Position numbers and translations under genes: made by a program
Shown: piece after piece, positions 6,884 through 16,100 of the stretch
Numbering within the stretch: position 1 is the first letter of the stretch
Layout: every line of letters begins with the position of its first letter
Notes under the pieces: model-generated
What the model was told of the DNA's origin: nothing
What the model saw: only the letters and a program-made list of their open reading frames with translations
Databases searched by the model: none
Assembly: GCA_910587785.1 (NCBI GenBank)
Contig: CAJUOA010000021.1
Location: 1 to 36,676, forward strand
Reading direction: 5' to 3'
Length of the DNA stretch: 36,676 bases
From: an uncultured Oscillospiraceae bacterium
GTDB taxonomy: Bacteria > Bacillota > Clostridia > Oscillospirales > Oscillospiraceae

Positions 6884-7696
6884 CTACTTCTTCTGAAACG
6901 TGGAGGGTGCGACGGTCTTGTACGGGTTGTTCTTCCCCAGGTTCTCCGAGTGGCTGATCATCAGGTAGCCGCCGGGGACGGTGGCGTCGTAAAAGCGCTG
7001 CACCAGCGCGTCCTTGGTGGGCTGGTCGAAGTAGATCATCACGTTGCGGCAGAAGATCACGTCGAACTTCCGCCGGAACCTGATGGGGTCCATGAGGTTG
7101 AAGGTCTGGAAGATGACATTATTTTTGATGTCCGGGGCCACCATAAACTGACTGCCCCCCGGCACGGGGGTGAAATAGCGCTTCTTCCAGGGGGCGGGGA
7201 TTGTGTCCGGCAGCTCGTAGACCCCCTTTTTGGCGGTAGTCAGGGCCTTCTGAGAGATGTCGGTGGCGAGGATACGGGTGTCCCACTGGGCCGCCTGGGC
7301 CCCCAGGAACTCCTTGATGTAGATGGAGAGGTTGTAAGGCTCCTCCCCGCTGGAGCACCCGGCGCTCCAGATGGCCATCACTTTGTCCTTCTGATGGCGG
7401 CGCACCAGCTCCGGGAGCACTGTGCTCTTAAAGAACTCGAAGTGCTCCGTCTCCCGCATGAAAAAGGTGTAGTTGGTGGTCAGGCGGTTGAGCACCGCCT
7501 CCATATCCGCGGGGTTCTTCTCCTTAAGGAGGGCCGTCACAAAGGGGCCGAAGTCCCGGTATCCCTTCTGGGAGACGAAGGAGCTGAGCCGGCTGGTGAC
7601 CAGCTGCCTCTTTTGGCTCAGGTCGATCCCGTAGTACTGGTGGATGAATTTAACGAGGCGGCGGAAATCCTCCTCTGCAATGGCGGTCAGCGGCAT
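6884..7696 (-). CDS. cheR: Chemotaxis protein methyltransferase CheR
   Basis: 270-aa SAM-dependent methyltransferase that adds methyl esters to chemoreceptor glutamates, opposing CheB in adaptation. An N-terminal all-helical domain (about residues 1-78, ending RLTTNYTFFMRETEHF) is followed by the Rossmann fold with the SAM-binding motif SAGCSSGEEPY (111-121), the acidic ILATDIS strand, and the late motifs FDVIFCRNVMIYF and GGYLMISHSENL. Length and motif order are those of canonical CheR. It lies 28 bp after cheW and 45 bp before cheB, in the same transcript. The RBS AGAAAGGATG is moderate. Confidence 0.96.
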   Translation of the reverse strand: MPLTAIAEEDFRRLVKFIHQYYGIDLSQKRQLVTSRLSSFVSQKGYRDFGPFVTALLKEKNPADMEAVLNRLTTNYTFFMRETEHFEFFKSTVLPELVRRHQKDKVMAIWSAGCSSGEEPYNLSIYIKEFLGAQAAQWDTRILATDISQKALTTAKKGVYELPDTIPAPWKKRYFTPVPGGSQFMVAPDIKNNVIFQTFNLMDPIRFRRKFDVIFCRNVMIYFDQPTKDALVQRFYDATVPGGYLMISHSENLGKNNPYKTVAPSTFQKK

Positions 7697-7724
7697 AGTT
7701 GCATCCTTTCTTTCTCCCGGCGGA

Positions 7725-8204
7725 TCATCCGTGCAGGAGCAGCTCGCAGTCCAAGATCAGCAGCGTGCCGCCCTCCGGCAGGGAGCACATGCCGGAGATA
7801 ATCTTCTGATGGTTCTGGGTGGGCATGGGGAGGATGATGCTGTGGGGCACGGCGACCATCTTCTCCACCGAGTCCACCAGGATGCTCACCGACTCGCTGC
7901 CCACATTGACTACCATGATGATGCACCCGTCCTTGGGGGGCTTGCCCAGGCGCAGGCGCAGGTCGATGACCGGCAGAATCTGCCCCCGCAGGTTCACAAT
8001 GCCCCGCACGTACTCGGGCACGCAGGGCATATGGGTGATGGTGTGGTCGGTGAGGATGGTCTCCACCTTCTCCGCGTCGATGCCGTAGCGCAGGCCGTCG
8101 GAGATGCCGATCATATAGCGGGTGCTTTGGCTCTCCAGATCCTCGTCCGTGACGCCGGCGGCCGCCGGCGTAAGGTCCATATTGTTTTCCGTATGTTCAG
8201 ACAT
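7725..8204 (-). CDS. cheW: Chemotaxis coupling protein CheW
   Basis: 159-aa scaffold protein that couples chemoreceptors to CheA. After a non-conserved N-terminal tail of about 28 residues it is a single CheW domain: YMIGISDGLRYGIDAEKVETIL, then the core PEYVRGIVNLRGQILPVIDLRLRLG and the closing GMCSLPEGGTLLILDCELLL. GAAGGGAG lies a few bases before the ATG. It lies 27 bp downstream of cheA and 28 bp upstream of cheR in the leftward operon. Confidence 0.95.
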   Translation of the reverse strand: MSEHTENNMDLTPAAAGVTDEDLESQSTRYMIGISDGLRYGIDAEKVETILTDHTITHMPCVPEYVRGIVNLRGQILPVIDLRLRLGKPPKDGCIIMVVNVGSESVSILVDSVEKMVAVPHSIILPMPTQNHQKIISGMCSLPEGGTLLILDCELLLHG

Positions 8205-8231
8205 ATTTGCCTAACTCCCTTCTTCGCCTTC

Positions 8232-10355
8232 TTAGAACGCCCCCTGGACATTGCCGTTGTAGACGTTGGCCATGTCCAGAATGAGGCTGATGCTGCCGTC
8301 TCCCAGGATGCTGCACCCGGAGATGCCGTAATCCTTCACGTTGAAGCTGTTGACATAGGGCGGCAGGGGCTTGACCACGATCTGCTGCTCGCCCAGGAGC
8401 TCGTCGACGAAGAGGCAGTAGCTCTTCTCCCCGGCCTCCACCCAGATGAGGATGCCCTCCTCCACGTTGTCCCGTCCGTCGGGGATCTGGAAGAGGTCCT
8501 TGGCCCGGACCACGGGGTAGTAGTTGTCCCGCTGCTTGGTCATCTCGCCCCGGGCGGGGTCGTAGATGATGTCGGCCTCCGTGACCTTGATGCTGGAGAT
8601 GATGCTGTTGATGGGGATGGTGAAGAGGGTGGAGCCCACGGAGACCTCCATGCCGTCCATGATGGCCATGGTCAGAGGGATCTTCAGGGTGGTGGTCATG
8701 CCGCGGCCCCACTCGCTGGAGATGGAGACCGTGCCGCCCACATCGGCCACGTTCTTTTTCACCACGTCCATGCCCACGCCTCTGCCGGAGAACTCGGTGA
8801 CCTGGGTGTTGGTGGAGAAGCCGGGCATCATCATGAAGCCCAGGATGTCCTTCTGACTGTACTCGTGGTCCGGGTCGGCCAGGCCCTGACGGATGGCCTT
8901 GTTCAAAATGGCCTGGGTGTCGGCCCCCTTGCCGTCGTCCTTGATCTCGATGATGACCTCGCTGCCGGTGTGGCGGGCGGAGAGGATGATCTCCCCCACC
9001 GGGTCCTTCCCGGCGGCGATGCGCTCGGCCTCCGTCTCCTCCAGGCCGTGGTCCATGGAGTTGCGCACGATGTGCATGATGGGGTCGCCGATGCCGTCGA
9101 CGATGGTCTTATCCACCTCGGTATTCTCGCCGATCAGGGTCAGCTTGGCCCGCTTGCCCAGCTTCTTGCTCATGTCCCGCACGATGCGGTTCATCTTCTG
9201 GAAGGTGCTGGAGACGGGGACCATGCGAAGGGACATGGACACGTCCTGGAGGTCGTCGGTGAGCTTACGCAGGTCCCGGGCGGACTTGGTAAAGTTGTCC
9301 AGCCGCAGCCCCTTGAGGTCCGGGGAGGAGGTGACCATGGACTCGGTAATAACGATCTCGCTGACCACGGCCATGAGCTGGTCCAGCTTGGAGAGGTTGA
9401 CGCTGATAAGGCTCTCCTTGGGGTGGGGGGCCCCGGCGGAAGCCGCGGCGGGTGCGGGGGCGGCTTTTGCCGCAGGTGCGGCGGGGGCAGGGGCGGCGGC
9501 GGGGGCCGCGGCCTCCTGGGCGGGTGCGGGAGCGGCGGCGCTCTTGGGCTCTTCGGCCTTGGCGTCTACGCTCTGGTAGGAGCGCACGCTCCCCGCGTTC
9601 TTCACCGCCGGCACCACGCCGTCCCGGTCCTCCTTGGTGCGGAACCACACCACAAAGCCCTGGTCCGCGATGATCTCCGCCGTGGAGGAGTCGCTCTCCA
9701 CGTTCTCCGGATAGCAGATGAAATCGGAGCAGTAGTCCCGGATGCCGTTGAGCATCATGAAGGCCCGCAGGTTCTCCATGCCGCTGCCCTCGTCGAAGAA
9801 GGCGTGGATGCCGAAGGGGTAGGCCTTGTCCGAGGGGACGGGGGCCTCTCCCGCAGGACTCTCCGCAGGGGGCTCCTCCCCGGCGGACGGGGGGGCCCCG
9901 GCGGGGGCGGGGGGCGCCTCGGCGGGTTTTTCCGCGCCGCCTCCACCCTGAATTTTATCAATCAGACTATTAATTTTGTCCACAATACTGTCGATAGACA
10001 CGGAGAGGGGTTCCCCGTTTTCTACCTTCTCGATCTCCCCGCGGAAGAAGTCCACGGCCTGGAAGATCATGTCGAACAGCTCCGGCCGCAGGGCCTCCGG
10101 CACCACGTCGATGGTCTTCTCCCGGATGATGAAGAAGAGATCCTCGATCCGGTGGGCCACCGTCATGAGGGAGTTGAACTCCATCATGGCCGAGGAACCC
10201 TTGATCGTGTGCATGATACGGAAGATCTCGTTGACGCTGTCGTCGGAGAACGTATCCGCCTGCTCGGCCGCCAGCAGGATCCCGTCGAGCTGCTCGAGAA
10301 GCGTGTTCGTCTCATACAAATACATATCCAGGATGCTGTCGTTGCCACTGCCCAT
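8232..10355 (-). CDS. cheA: Chemotaxis histidine kinase CheA
   Basis: 707-aa kinase that phosphorylates CheY and CheB in response to chemoreceptors. P1 phosphotransfer domain (about 1-110) with H49 in RIMHTIKGSSAMMEF; an Ala/Pro/Glu-rich linker; a P2-like response-regulator docking domain (about 178-268); a second very Ala/Pro-rich linker (about 273-315); P3 dimerisation (about 316-390); P4 ATPase with N box RNSMDHGLEE (431-440), DDGKG (473-477) and GRGVGMD (524-530); and a P5 CheW-like domain to the end. The start is set at 10355 (MGSGNDSIL) because GAAGAGGTGG precedes it and P1 begins there; the frame stays open for 54 codons further but those lie over the promoter. First gene of cheA-cheW-cheR-cheB, driven by a SigD promoter. 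Confidence 0.96.
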   Translation of the reverse strand: MGSGNDSILDMYLYETNTLLEQLDGILLAAEQADTFSDDSVNEIFRIMHTIKGSSAMMEFNSLMTVAHRIEDLFFIIREKTIDVVPEALRPELFDMIFQAVDFFRGEIEKVENGEPLSVSIDSIVDKINSLIDKIQGGGGAEKPAEAPPAPAGAPPSAGEEPPAESPAGEAPVPSDKAYPFGIHAFFDEGSGMENLRAFMMLNGIRDYCSDFICYPENVESDSSTAEIIADQGFVVWFRTKEDRDGVVPAVKNAGSVRSYQSVDAKAEEPKSAAAPAPAQEAAAPAAAPAPAAPAAKAAPAPAAASAGAPHPKESLISVNLSKLDQLMAVVSEIVITESMVTSSPDLKGLRLDNFTKSARDLRKLTDDLQDVSMSLRMVPVSSTFQKMNRIVRDMSKKLGKRAKLTLIGENTEVDKTIVDGIGDPIMHIVRNSMDHGLEETEAERIAAGKDPVGEIILSARHTGSEVIIEIKDDGKGADTQAILNKAIRQGLADPDHEYSQKDILGFMMMPGFSTNTQVTEFSGRGVGMDVVKKNVADVGGTVSISSEWGRGMTTTLKIPLTMAIMDGMEVSVGSTLFTIPINSIISSIKVTEADIIYDPARGEMTKQRDNYYPVVRAKDLFQIPDGRDNVEEGILIWVEAGEKSYCLFVDELLGEQQIVVKPLPPYVNSFNVKDYGISGCSILGDGSISLILDMANVYNGNVQGAF

Positions 10356-10455
10356 ATAAGCCACCTCTTCATAAAGATTGAATTCTTTTGGTGTTCCCGC
10401 GGGGGGCGTCTCAAAAAAGGGCATAGTGACCCCCGCGATGACTTCGTCAAAGTGG

Positions 10456-10482
10456 ATATCGGCAGGACCGGACAAAAAATTA
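10456..10482 (-). promoter_or_regulatory. SigD (sigma-28) promoter of the cheA operon
   Basis: Read leftward: -35 TAAT (10479-10482), 15-bp spacer, perfect -10 GCCGATAT (10456-10463). This is the SigD/FliA spacing and -10, located about 100 bp upstream of cheA. Confidence 0.8.
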
Positions 10483-10501
10483 AGACGCCTGCAAACTTTT
10501 A

Positions 10502-10530
10502 TTGACGGCTCGGTCAAAAAGGGGTATCCT
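10502..10530 (+). promoter_or_regulatory. Sigma-A promoter of the FliK-like/FlhX/PilZ operon
   Basis: -35 TTGACG (10502-10507), 17-bp spacer, -10 TATCCT (10525-10530), about 60 bp before the ATG at 10590. Its -10 overlaps the first copy of a GGGTATCC direct repeat. Confidence 0.55.
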
Positions 10531-10555
10531 GTTAGGGTATCCCGCTTTCTGACCG
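10511..10555. promoter_or_regulatory. Inverted repeat enclosing a GGGTATCC direct repeat (possible operator)
   Basis: CGGTCAAAAAG (10511-10521) and CTTTCTGACCG (10545-10555) form an 11-bp inverted repeat with one mismatch. Between them GGGTATCC occurs twice, at 10522-10529 and 10535-10542. The structure overlaps the rightward promoter and is next to the leftward cheA promoter. Confidence 0.45.
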
Positions 10556-10589
10556 CGTTATATTTTTATTTTGGATTGGAGTGTCACAT

Positions 10590-12029
10590 ATGCCAGACCT
10601 GCTGGGCGTGACCAACCCGGTACCCGGGCACGAAAATGCCAATATCAACCGGAACATGCCGGTGATCCCCAACGACCCCCGCCTGCAAAACGCCGCGGAC
10701 CCCACCCGGGTGACCCGGGGCGACAACCGCACCGAGCGGCAGGACGCCGGCGACGCCGCCGGCAGCGGCCGCACGTTACGATACGACTCCAACTTCGCCG
10801 CCTTCCTCCAGCGTTTGGCCGACAGCCCCGACATGGCCGCCTCCATGACCGAGCTCATGCGGGCCTATCAGGGCACCGTGGTCTCCTCCGGCATGGGGGA
10901 GGGCATGGCCGTGGACATGGCCGAGCTCATGGCCATGCTGAAGATGGACGAGGGCGAATTCGCCGCCTTCCTCCAGAACCAGGTCCAGTCCGGCAACCGC
11001 TTCACCGGGCCCCTTTTCAATGTGCTGCGGGAGGCCTACGGGAAGAGCCAGTCGGAGGTGCTGCGCGGCTCCATCCTCCAGTTTTTGAAGCGCTACAGCG
11101 ACTACTCCTCCTCCCAGCACATTCAGGGCAACCTCCTGCGGACCCTCACCCGGCTCACCCGGGCGGTGCCCGCGAGCTTCGGCAATAAGCTTTTGCCCAT
11201 GGTCTCCGAGCTCCAGGAGCACTTCTCCTCCGGGGACCGGACCGCCGCCCTCAAGCTCCTCCAGGGGAGCATCCTCCCCTTCCTCTCCAACTACACCTCC
11301 CGGACCAACGACATGGGCCTGTCCCGGACGCTGATCTCCATGCTCGCCCTGGACGTGGCCCGGTATGAGAACGGGTCCCGGGAGAGCCTCCTCCAGACCT
11401 TCCACCAGCTCAGCGCCCACGCCCCCATCCGGGAGAAGCTGGGGGACCTCAGCGACGCGGCCCTCCTCCACGCGGTGGAGCACAACACCTTCACCAAGGC
11501 ATCGGAGACCGACCAGTTCGCAAACCAGCTTGCCAAGGCGGCCCAGCGGGCCCTCCGGGGCGGCGCGGGGGCCGACGCCCAGGACTCCTTTCGCAACATC
11601 GTCTCCGCCTTCCTCATCAACCAGAGCGTCTATATGCCCCTCAACCACATGATTATCCCCCTGGACTGGGAGGGGAAGCTGATGTTCAGCGAGCTGTGGG
11701 TGGACCCGGACGCGGAGGAGAACCTCAAGCAGGGCCGGGAGGGCCGGGACAACACCATCCGCTTCCTCTTTAAGATGGATATCCAGGGGCTGGGCTTTCT
11801 GGACATGGTCCTCTCCTGCCAAAAGGAGAACGTGGACCTCCAGCTCTACTGCCCCTACGCCATGGCCCCCTTCGCAAGTACGGTGCAGGCGGAGCTGACG
11901 CGCATCCTCACCGACAACGGCATGACCGCCATGAGCGTCCAGGTGCGGCCCATGGAGAAGCCGCTGCCCATCTCCGCGGTCTTCCCCAAAATCTTTGAAG
12001 GAGGGAGCAGTATCGATGTCAAGGCGTGA
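10590..12029 (+). CDS. FliK/YlqG-like protein (flagellar hook-length control family, C-terminal domain)
   Basis: 479-aa protein. The N-terminal 60 residues are polar and low-complexity, residues about 60-330 are helical, and the last 120 residues look like a FliK-type Flg_hook domain (LMFSELWVDP, then RFLFKMDIQGLGFLDMVLSC, and LTRILTDNGMTAMSVQVRP). In Bacillus subtilis a FliK-like gene, ylqG, lies directly before ylqH (FlhB C-terminal homologue), and the same pair is seen here, which is the best support for the assignment. FliK proteins are secreted rulers that trigger the FlhB switch; whether this protein does so is not shown. ATG at 10590 is preferred (GGAG 8 bp upstream) over the GTG nine bases earlier. 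It overlaps the next gene by 14 bp. Confidence 0.7.
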   Translation: MPDLLGVTNPVPGHENANINRNMPVIPNDPRLQNAADPTRVTRGDNRTERQDAGDAAGSGRTLRYDSNFAAFLQRLADSPDMAASMTELMRAYQGTVVSSGMGEGMAVDMAELMAMLKMDEGEFAAFLQNQVQSGNRFTGPLFNVLREAYGKSQSEVLRGSILQFLKRYSDYSSSQHIQGNLLRTLTRLTRAVPASFGNKLLPMVSELQEHFSSGDRTAALKLLQGSILPFLSNYTSRTNDMGLSRTLISMLALDVARYENGSRESLLQTFHQLSAHAPIREKLGDLSDAALLHAVEHNTFTKASETDQFANQLAKAAQRALRGGAGADAQDSFRNIVSAFLINQSVYMPLNHMIIPLDWEGKLMFSELWVDPDAEENLKQGREGRDNTIRFLFKMDIQGLGFLDMVLSCQKENVDLQLYCPYAMAPFASTVQAELTRILTDNGMTAMSVQVRPMEKPLPISAVFPKIFEGGSSIDVKA

Positions 12030-12414
12030 TCGTTCCCGCGACGCCTCCGGCAGGGCGGTGGCCCTGCGCTACGACGGCGGCGGCGCGCCGGTGGTGGTGG
12101 CCTCCGGCATGGGTTATCTGGCGGAGAAGATTGTAGAGGTCGCTTCCGAGAGCGGGGTGCCCGTCTACGAGGATACCTCCCTGGCCACCATGCTGTCCCA
12201 GCTGTCCCTGGGGCAGGAGATCCCTGATTCCCTGTACCGGGCCATCGTGGAGATCTATGTGTACTTCCTCAATTTCGACCCCGCGGACCCGGACAAGGCC
12301 CGCCGGGAGCGGCAGGCCATGAAGGAGGCGGCCATCGCCGCTGCCCAGGCTGAGGAGGCCGAGGCCCGGGCCGCCGCCGCGGCTGTGGAGGCCGCAGAGA
12401 AAGGAGAGAGCTGA
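12016..12414 (+). CDS. FlhX/YlqH-like protein (stand-alone FlhB C-terminal domain)
   Basis: 132-aa protein matching the cytoplasmic tail of FlhB (type III export switch) on the C-terminal side of the NPTH cleavage site: AVALRYDGGGAPVVVASGMGYLAEKI, VPVYEDTSLATMLS and IPDSLYRAIVEIYVYFL. It lacks the FlhB membrane part and the NPTH motif, as expected for FlhX/YlqH proteins, which can stand in for the cleaved FlhB C-terminal fragment. The tail from about residue 95 is a highly charged Ala/Glu helix. ATG at 12016 has GAAGGAGGGAG upstream; the longer frame from a TTG would read through this RBS. It overlaps the preceding stop by 14 bp and shares one base with the PilZ gene, so the three are translationally coupled. 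Confidence 0.87.
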   Translation: MSRRDRSRDASGRAVALRYDGGGAPVVVASGMGYLAEKIVEVASESGVPVYEDTSLATMLSQLSLGQEIPDSLYRAIVEIYVYFLNFDPADPDKARRERQAMKEAAIAAAQAEEAEARAAAAAVEAAEKGES

Positions 12415-13010
12415 TGGAACTGCTCTATCTGATTCTGGACGCCGAGGGCGTCCCCCTGACCCAGGGGGTGCTGGAGAACCTGCCCAACGCCTCCACCCTC
12501 CAGTTCCGGCTGCCGGAGGAGAACGGGGAGGAGCTCGCCGCCCTCCCCGGCCTTGCCGGCGGGGCGGAGGTGCAGATGGTGGGCCTGGACGACAGCTCCA
12601 TCGCCCACCGGGGCGTCGTCACCCGCCGCCGGGGGAACCGTCTGGCCGTGCGCACCACGGCGGACCTTGGGCCCGAGGCAAGGGAGAACCTGCGCATCCA
12701 GACCAATTTCAGGAGCGTCATCTACCCCGTCTCCGGCGCCTGGCAGGGGCGGCGGACCGTGTGGGGCTACGACCTCAGCTGCGGCGGGGTGGCCTTCTAC
12801 TGCGCCCAGCCCCTGGACATCGGCGAGGTGGCCGAGATGGTGCTGGTGGTCACGGACGAGCCGCTGCTGGTCCGCTTCCGGGTCCTGCGGCAGCTCCCCA
12901 GCGGAGACGAGCGGCCCCTCTACGCCGCCAAGTTCGTCGACCTCATCCAGGACGAGGAGTTCTTTATCCGCAAGGCGGTGTTCAATATCCAGGTGGGCGG
13001 CGTGCGGTGA
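12414..13010 (+). CDS. PilZ-domain c-di-GMP receptor protein
   Basis: 198-aa cytoplasmic protein with a YcgR-like layout: an N-terminal beta-rich domain (about residues 1-88) followed by a PilZ domain (about 89-195). Both c-di-GMP-binding signatures are present: RxxxR as R90-ENL-R94 and DxSxxG as D120-L-S-C-G-G125. YcgR/YpfA-type proteins slow or stop flagellar rotation when c-di-GMP is high. Here it is the third gene of an operon with the FliK-like and FlhX-like proteins, with its ATG sharing one base with the FlhX stop TGA. The context suggests c-di-GMP control of motility or flagellar export; the target protein is unknown. Confidence 0.88.
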   Translation: MELLYLILDAEGVPLTQGVLENLPNASTLQFRLPEENGEELAALPGLAGGAEVQMVGLDDSSIAHRGVVTRRRGNRLAVRTTADLGPEARENLRIQTNFRSVIYPVSGAWQGRRTVWGYDLSCGGVAFYCAQPLDIGEVAEMVLVVTDEPLLVRFRVLRQLPSGDERPLYAAKFVDLIQDEEFFIRKAVFNIQVGGVR

Positions 13011-13075
13011 GAGCGGTTCCCCGTTGATGGGGCCCCTACGGCCCCTCTGCCGTTGAACTCAGTTATTTTTTGTTC

Positions 13076-13100
13076 AAAAAAGCGGCGCGGCCACTTTTTT
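13076..13100. terminator. Terminator after the FliK-like/FlhX/PilZ operon
   Basis: AAAAAAG-C-GGC / GCC-A-CTTTTTT stem (13076-13086 with 13090-13100, one mismatch) ending in a T6 run; usable in both directions. Confidence 0.75.
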
Positions 13101-13137
13101 GATAGATCGCACCCCAACGAACAGAAAGGAGCACTCT

Positions 13138-16100
13138 ATGCAAAAAACACAGCATGTGACAGGCCGGTCCCTGCGGGTCCGGGCGGTGTCCCTCCTGCTG
13201 GCCGCGGCGCTGACGCTGGGCCTGCTTCCGGGCGTCCCCGGCCTCGTGGGCACGGCGCGGGCCCACTGGGCGGACGACTATCTGTCCCAGCTGGTGGAGT
13301 GGGGCGTCATCCGCTCCGACCAGACCGGGAACCCCGACCAGGCCCTCACCCGGGCCGACTTCATGGCTATTACCAACCGGGCCTACGGCTACCACGAGCC
13401 GGGCCCCACCCCCTTCACCGACGTGGAGGAGGACGACTGGTTCTATGACGATGTGGGCATCGCCTACAACGCCAAGTACATCCTGGGCACCTCGCCCACC
13501 ACGGCCTCCCCTAACGACACCCTCACCCGGGAGACCGCGGCCACCGTCCTGGGGCGCAATATGATGCTCCAGGAGTCCCCGGGGGAGCTCCTGGACTTCA
13601 CCGACGCCCGGGACATCAGCTCCTGGGCCCACGGCACGGTCAAGGCCTCCCTGGAGCACTACCTCATCGGCGGCTATGACGACGGCACCTTCCGCCCCCA
13701 GAAGGAGATCTCCTGGGGCGAGATGGCCGCCATGCTCACCCGCATCATCGGCACCCCCCTCCAGGAGGAGGGCGACTACGCCCTGGGCGGCGTGTACGGC
13801 AATGTCACCATCACCTCCCCCGGCGTGACCCTCCGGGACTCCATCATCAGCGGTGACCTCTACATCACCGGCGGCGTGGGGCTCGGGGACGTGAAGCTGG
13901 AGAACGTCACCGTCCTGGGCCGCATCATCGCAAGCGGCGGCGGCGAGAGCGAGAGCGGTCAGGCCAGTATCCTCCTGCGGAACGTCACCGCCGACGAGCT
14001 TCTGGTGGACAACCTCAACGAGAACACCGTCACCGTCCAGGCCGACGGCATCACCGAGATCGGCCGCACCACCGTGCGCACCAACGCCTACATCGAGGAC
14101 AACACCCCTGACGGCATGGGGTTGAAGTACATCTCCCTTGAGGGCACCGGCGAGGAGGAGGGCGGCCTGCGCCTGGATGTGGCCGGCCGCATTGAGGAGG
14201 TCGTCAACAAGACCCCCAACTCCCTGGTCCAGGCCGCAAAGGGCACGGTGAAAAAGCTCACCGTGGACGAGGCTGCCACGGATTCCGACGTGCTCATCTC
14301 CCGGGGCGCAGTGGTCAAGGAGCTCAACCTTGACACCGCCACCGATGTCACCGGCGAGGGCGATATTACGAAGCTGGTGGTCAACGCCCCCGGCTGTACC
14401 GTGGAGCAGCTCCCCGACGAGATCATCATCCGTCCCGGCATCACTGCCATCATCCACGGCGAGGAGATGGACGCCGTGGGCGCGGAGGAGTCCACCCTCG
14501 ATCCCCTGATCCTCGCCGGGTATCCCGAGGCCGCCGACGTGGCCCCCACCTCTGTTGAGGCCATCTTCGCCACCAACAAGAAGGGCACCGTCTACTGGGG
14601 CGTCAGCGACATGAACGACGGCTCCATCGCCACCGAGGACCTCATCAAGAACCCCACCTACGGCTCCATCGCCGTCAAGAACGGCAACGTGGCCATCCCC
14701 AAGGGCAACGACGAGGTGAGCGTACGCATCACCGGCCTCAAGCCCGGCACCAACTACTACCTCTCCGCCGTCCTGGTGGACGACCGGGGCGTCCAGAGCC
14801 CGACGAAGGTGGTCTCCTTCACCACGCCGGATGATTCCGTCCCCGCCTTTGCCAACGGCTACCCCTACATGTCCACCGTGGACACGCCGCCCACCATGAG
14901 CCAGGTGGTTGTCATGCCCACCAAGGACTGCAAGCTTTATTACGCCCTCCTGCCCGCCGGGGCCCAGCAGCCCACGGAGGAGGAGTTCCGCAATGCCAGC
15001 GTCTCCGGCGCTCTGGGATACGGCGTCATGGACGTCACCAAGAACGTGGAGACCATCTTCGGCGTCAACGACGTGACGCTGGAGGAGCAGACCACCTATG
15101 ACCTCTACCTCTGGCTGGTGGACGCCGACGGCATGAATAAGGGCGCGGTTACCAAGCTGAGCTTTACCACCTCCGACGAGACGCCGCCCTATTTCACCAT
15201 GGCTCCCACCGTCAACAAGGTGGCCAACAACAGCGTGGGGCTGACCTTCGGCCTCAGCGAGCCGGGCACGGTCTACTGGGCCGTGGTCGAGGAGGGCACC
15301 GACTACCCCAAGCCCCGCCCCGGTATGGATCAGAGCAGCGTGGACCTCAATGACGAGTACTCCATCCTGCAGATCATCTCCGGACTGGGGGCGCTGAAAA
15401 ACGGCAGCGTCCGTGTCAGCGGCAACAACCTCCAAGGGAACATCAACGTCACCGGACTGGAGCCGGAGAAGAGCTATGTGCTCTACTACGTGGCCCAGGA
15501 CACCGCGGGGAACTACTCCGTGGGCGTGGAGTACCTGACCATCCACACGGAGGATGAGGGGATGCCCATCGTCAAGCAGCGCTTCAGCGACTACAACGGC
15601 GACCAGACCAAGGACCCCCTGCCCGATACGGACATCATCCTGGAGTTCAGCGAGAACGTCCGCTATGACGGCACCGGCGGCGGCGAGGGCTTCGTCCAGC
15701 TCTATGAGAAGGTGAAGACCTCCACCGGCACCGAGAAGGAGGACGCCATCCGCGATCTGGCCACCTCCCTTGCGGGCGCGATCTGGCTCTACCAGCAGGG
15801 CGACGAGCCCAAGCCGGTGAAGGTCACGGTCAATACCGAGCCGGTCAAGGAGAACCAGACCAAGGACTGGGTCCTGGACTTCACCCAGGCGAAGGTGGAA
15901 AACATCAACGGCAAGGTGGAGGTCACGATCCCCAAGAGCGCGGTGAACCTGGACAGCGGCGGCATCTACTACTTCGAGATCCACGATGTCACCGACACAT
16001 CCCTCAAGCAGAACAAGATCGAGCCCAATCCCGCCGGACATGATGACGACTCCGTGAAGGCCGGGCATGTACTGCCGGTCTTTACCACGGTGTTTGCCCA

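Noticed and set aside
10356..10517. Upstream extension of cheA by 54 codons
   Set aside because: The extension covers the SigD promoter, and a good ribosome-binding site and the P1 domain begin at 10355.
13063..16068. Long open frame on the minus strand (about 1000 codons) opposite the first SLH gene; similar ones at 7644-10505 (+), 19020-21602 (-) and 34294-36000 (+)
   Set aside because: These are mirror frames of GC-rich real genes: composition dominated by Gly/Val/Leu/His/Asp, no domains, no ribosome-binding sites, and the opposite strand holds a recognised protein.
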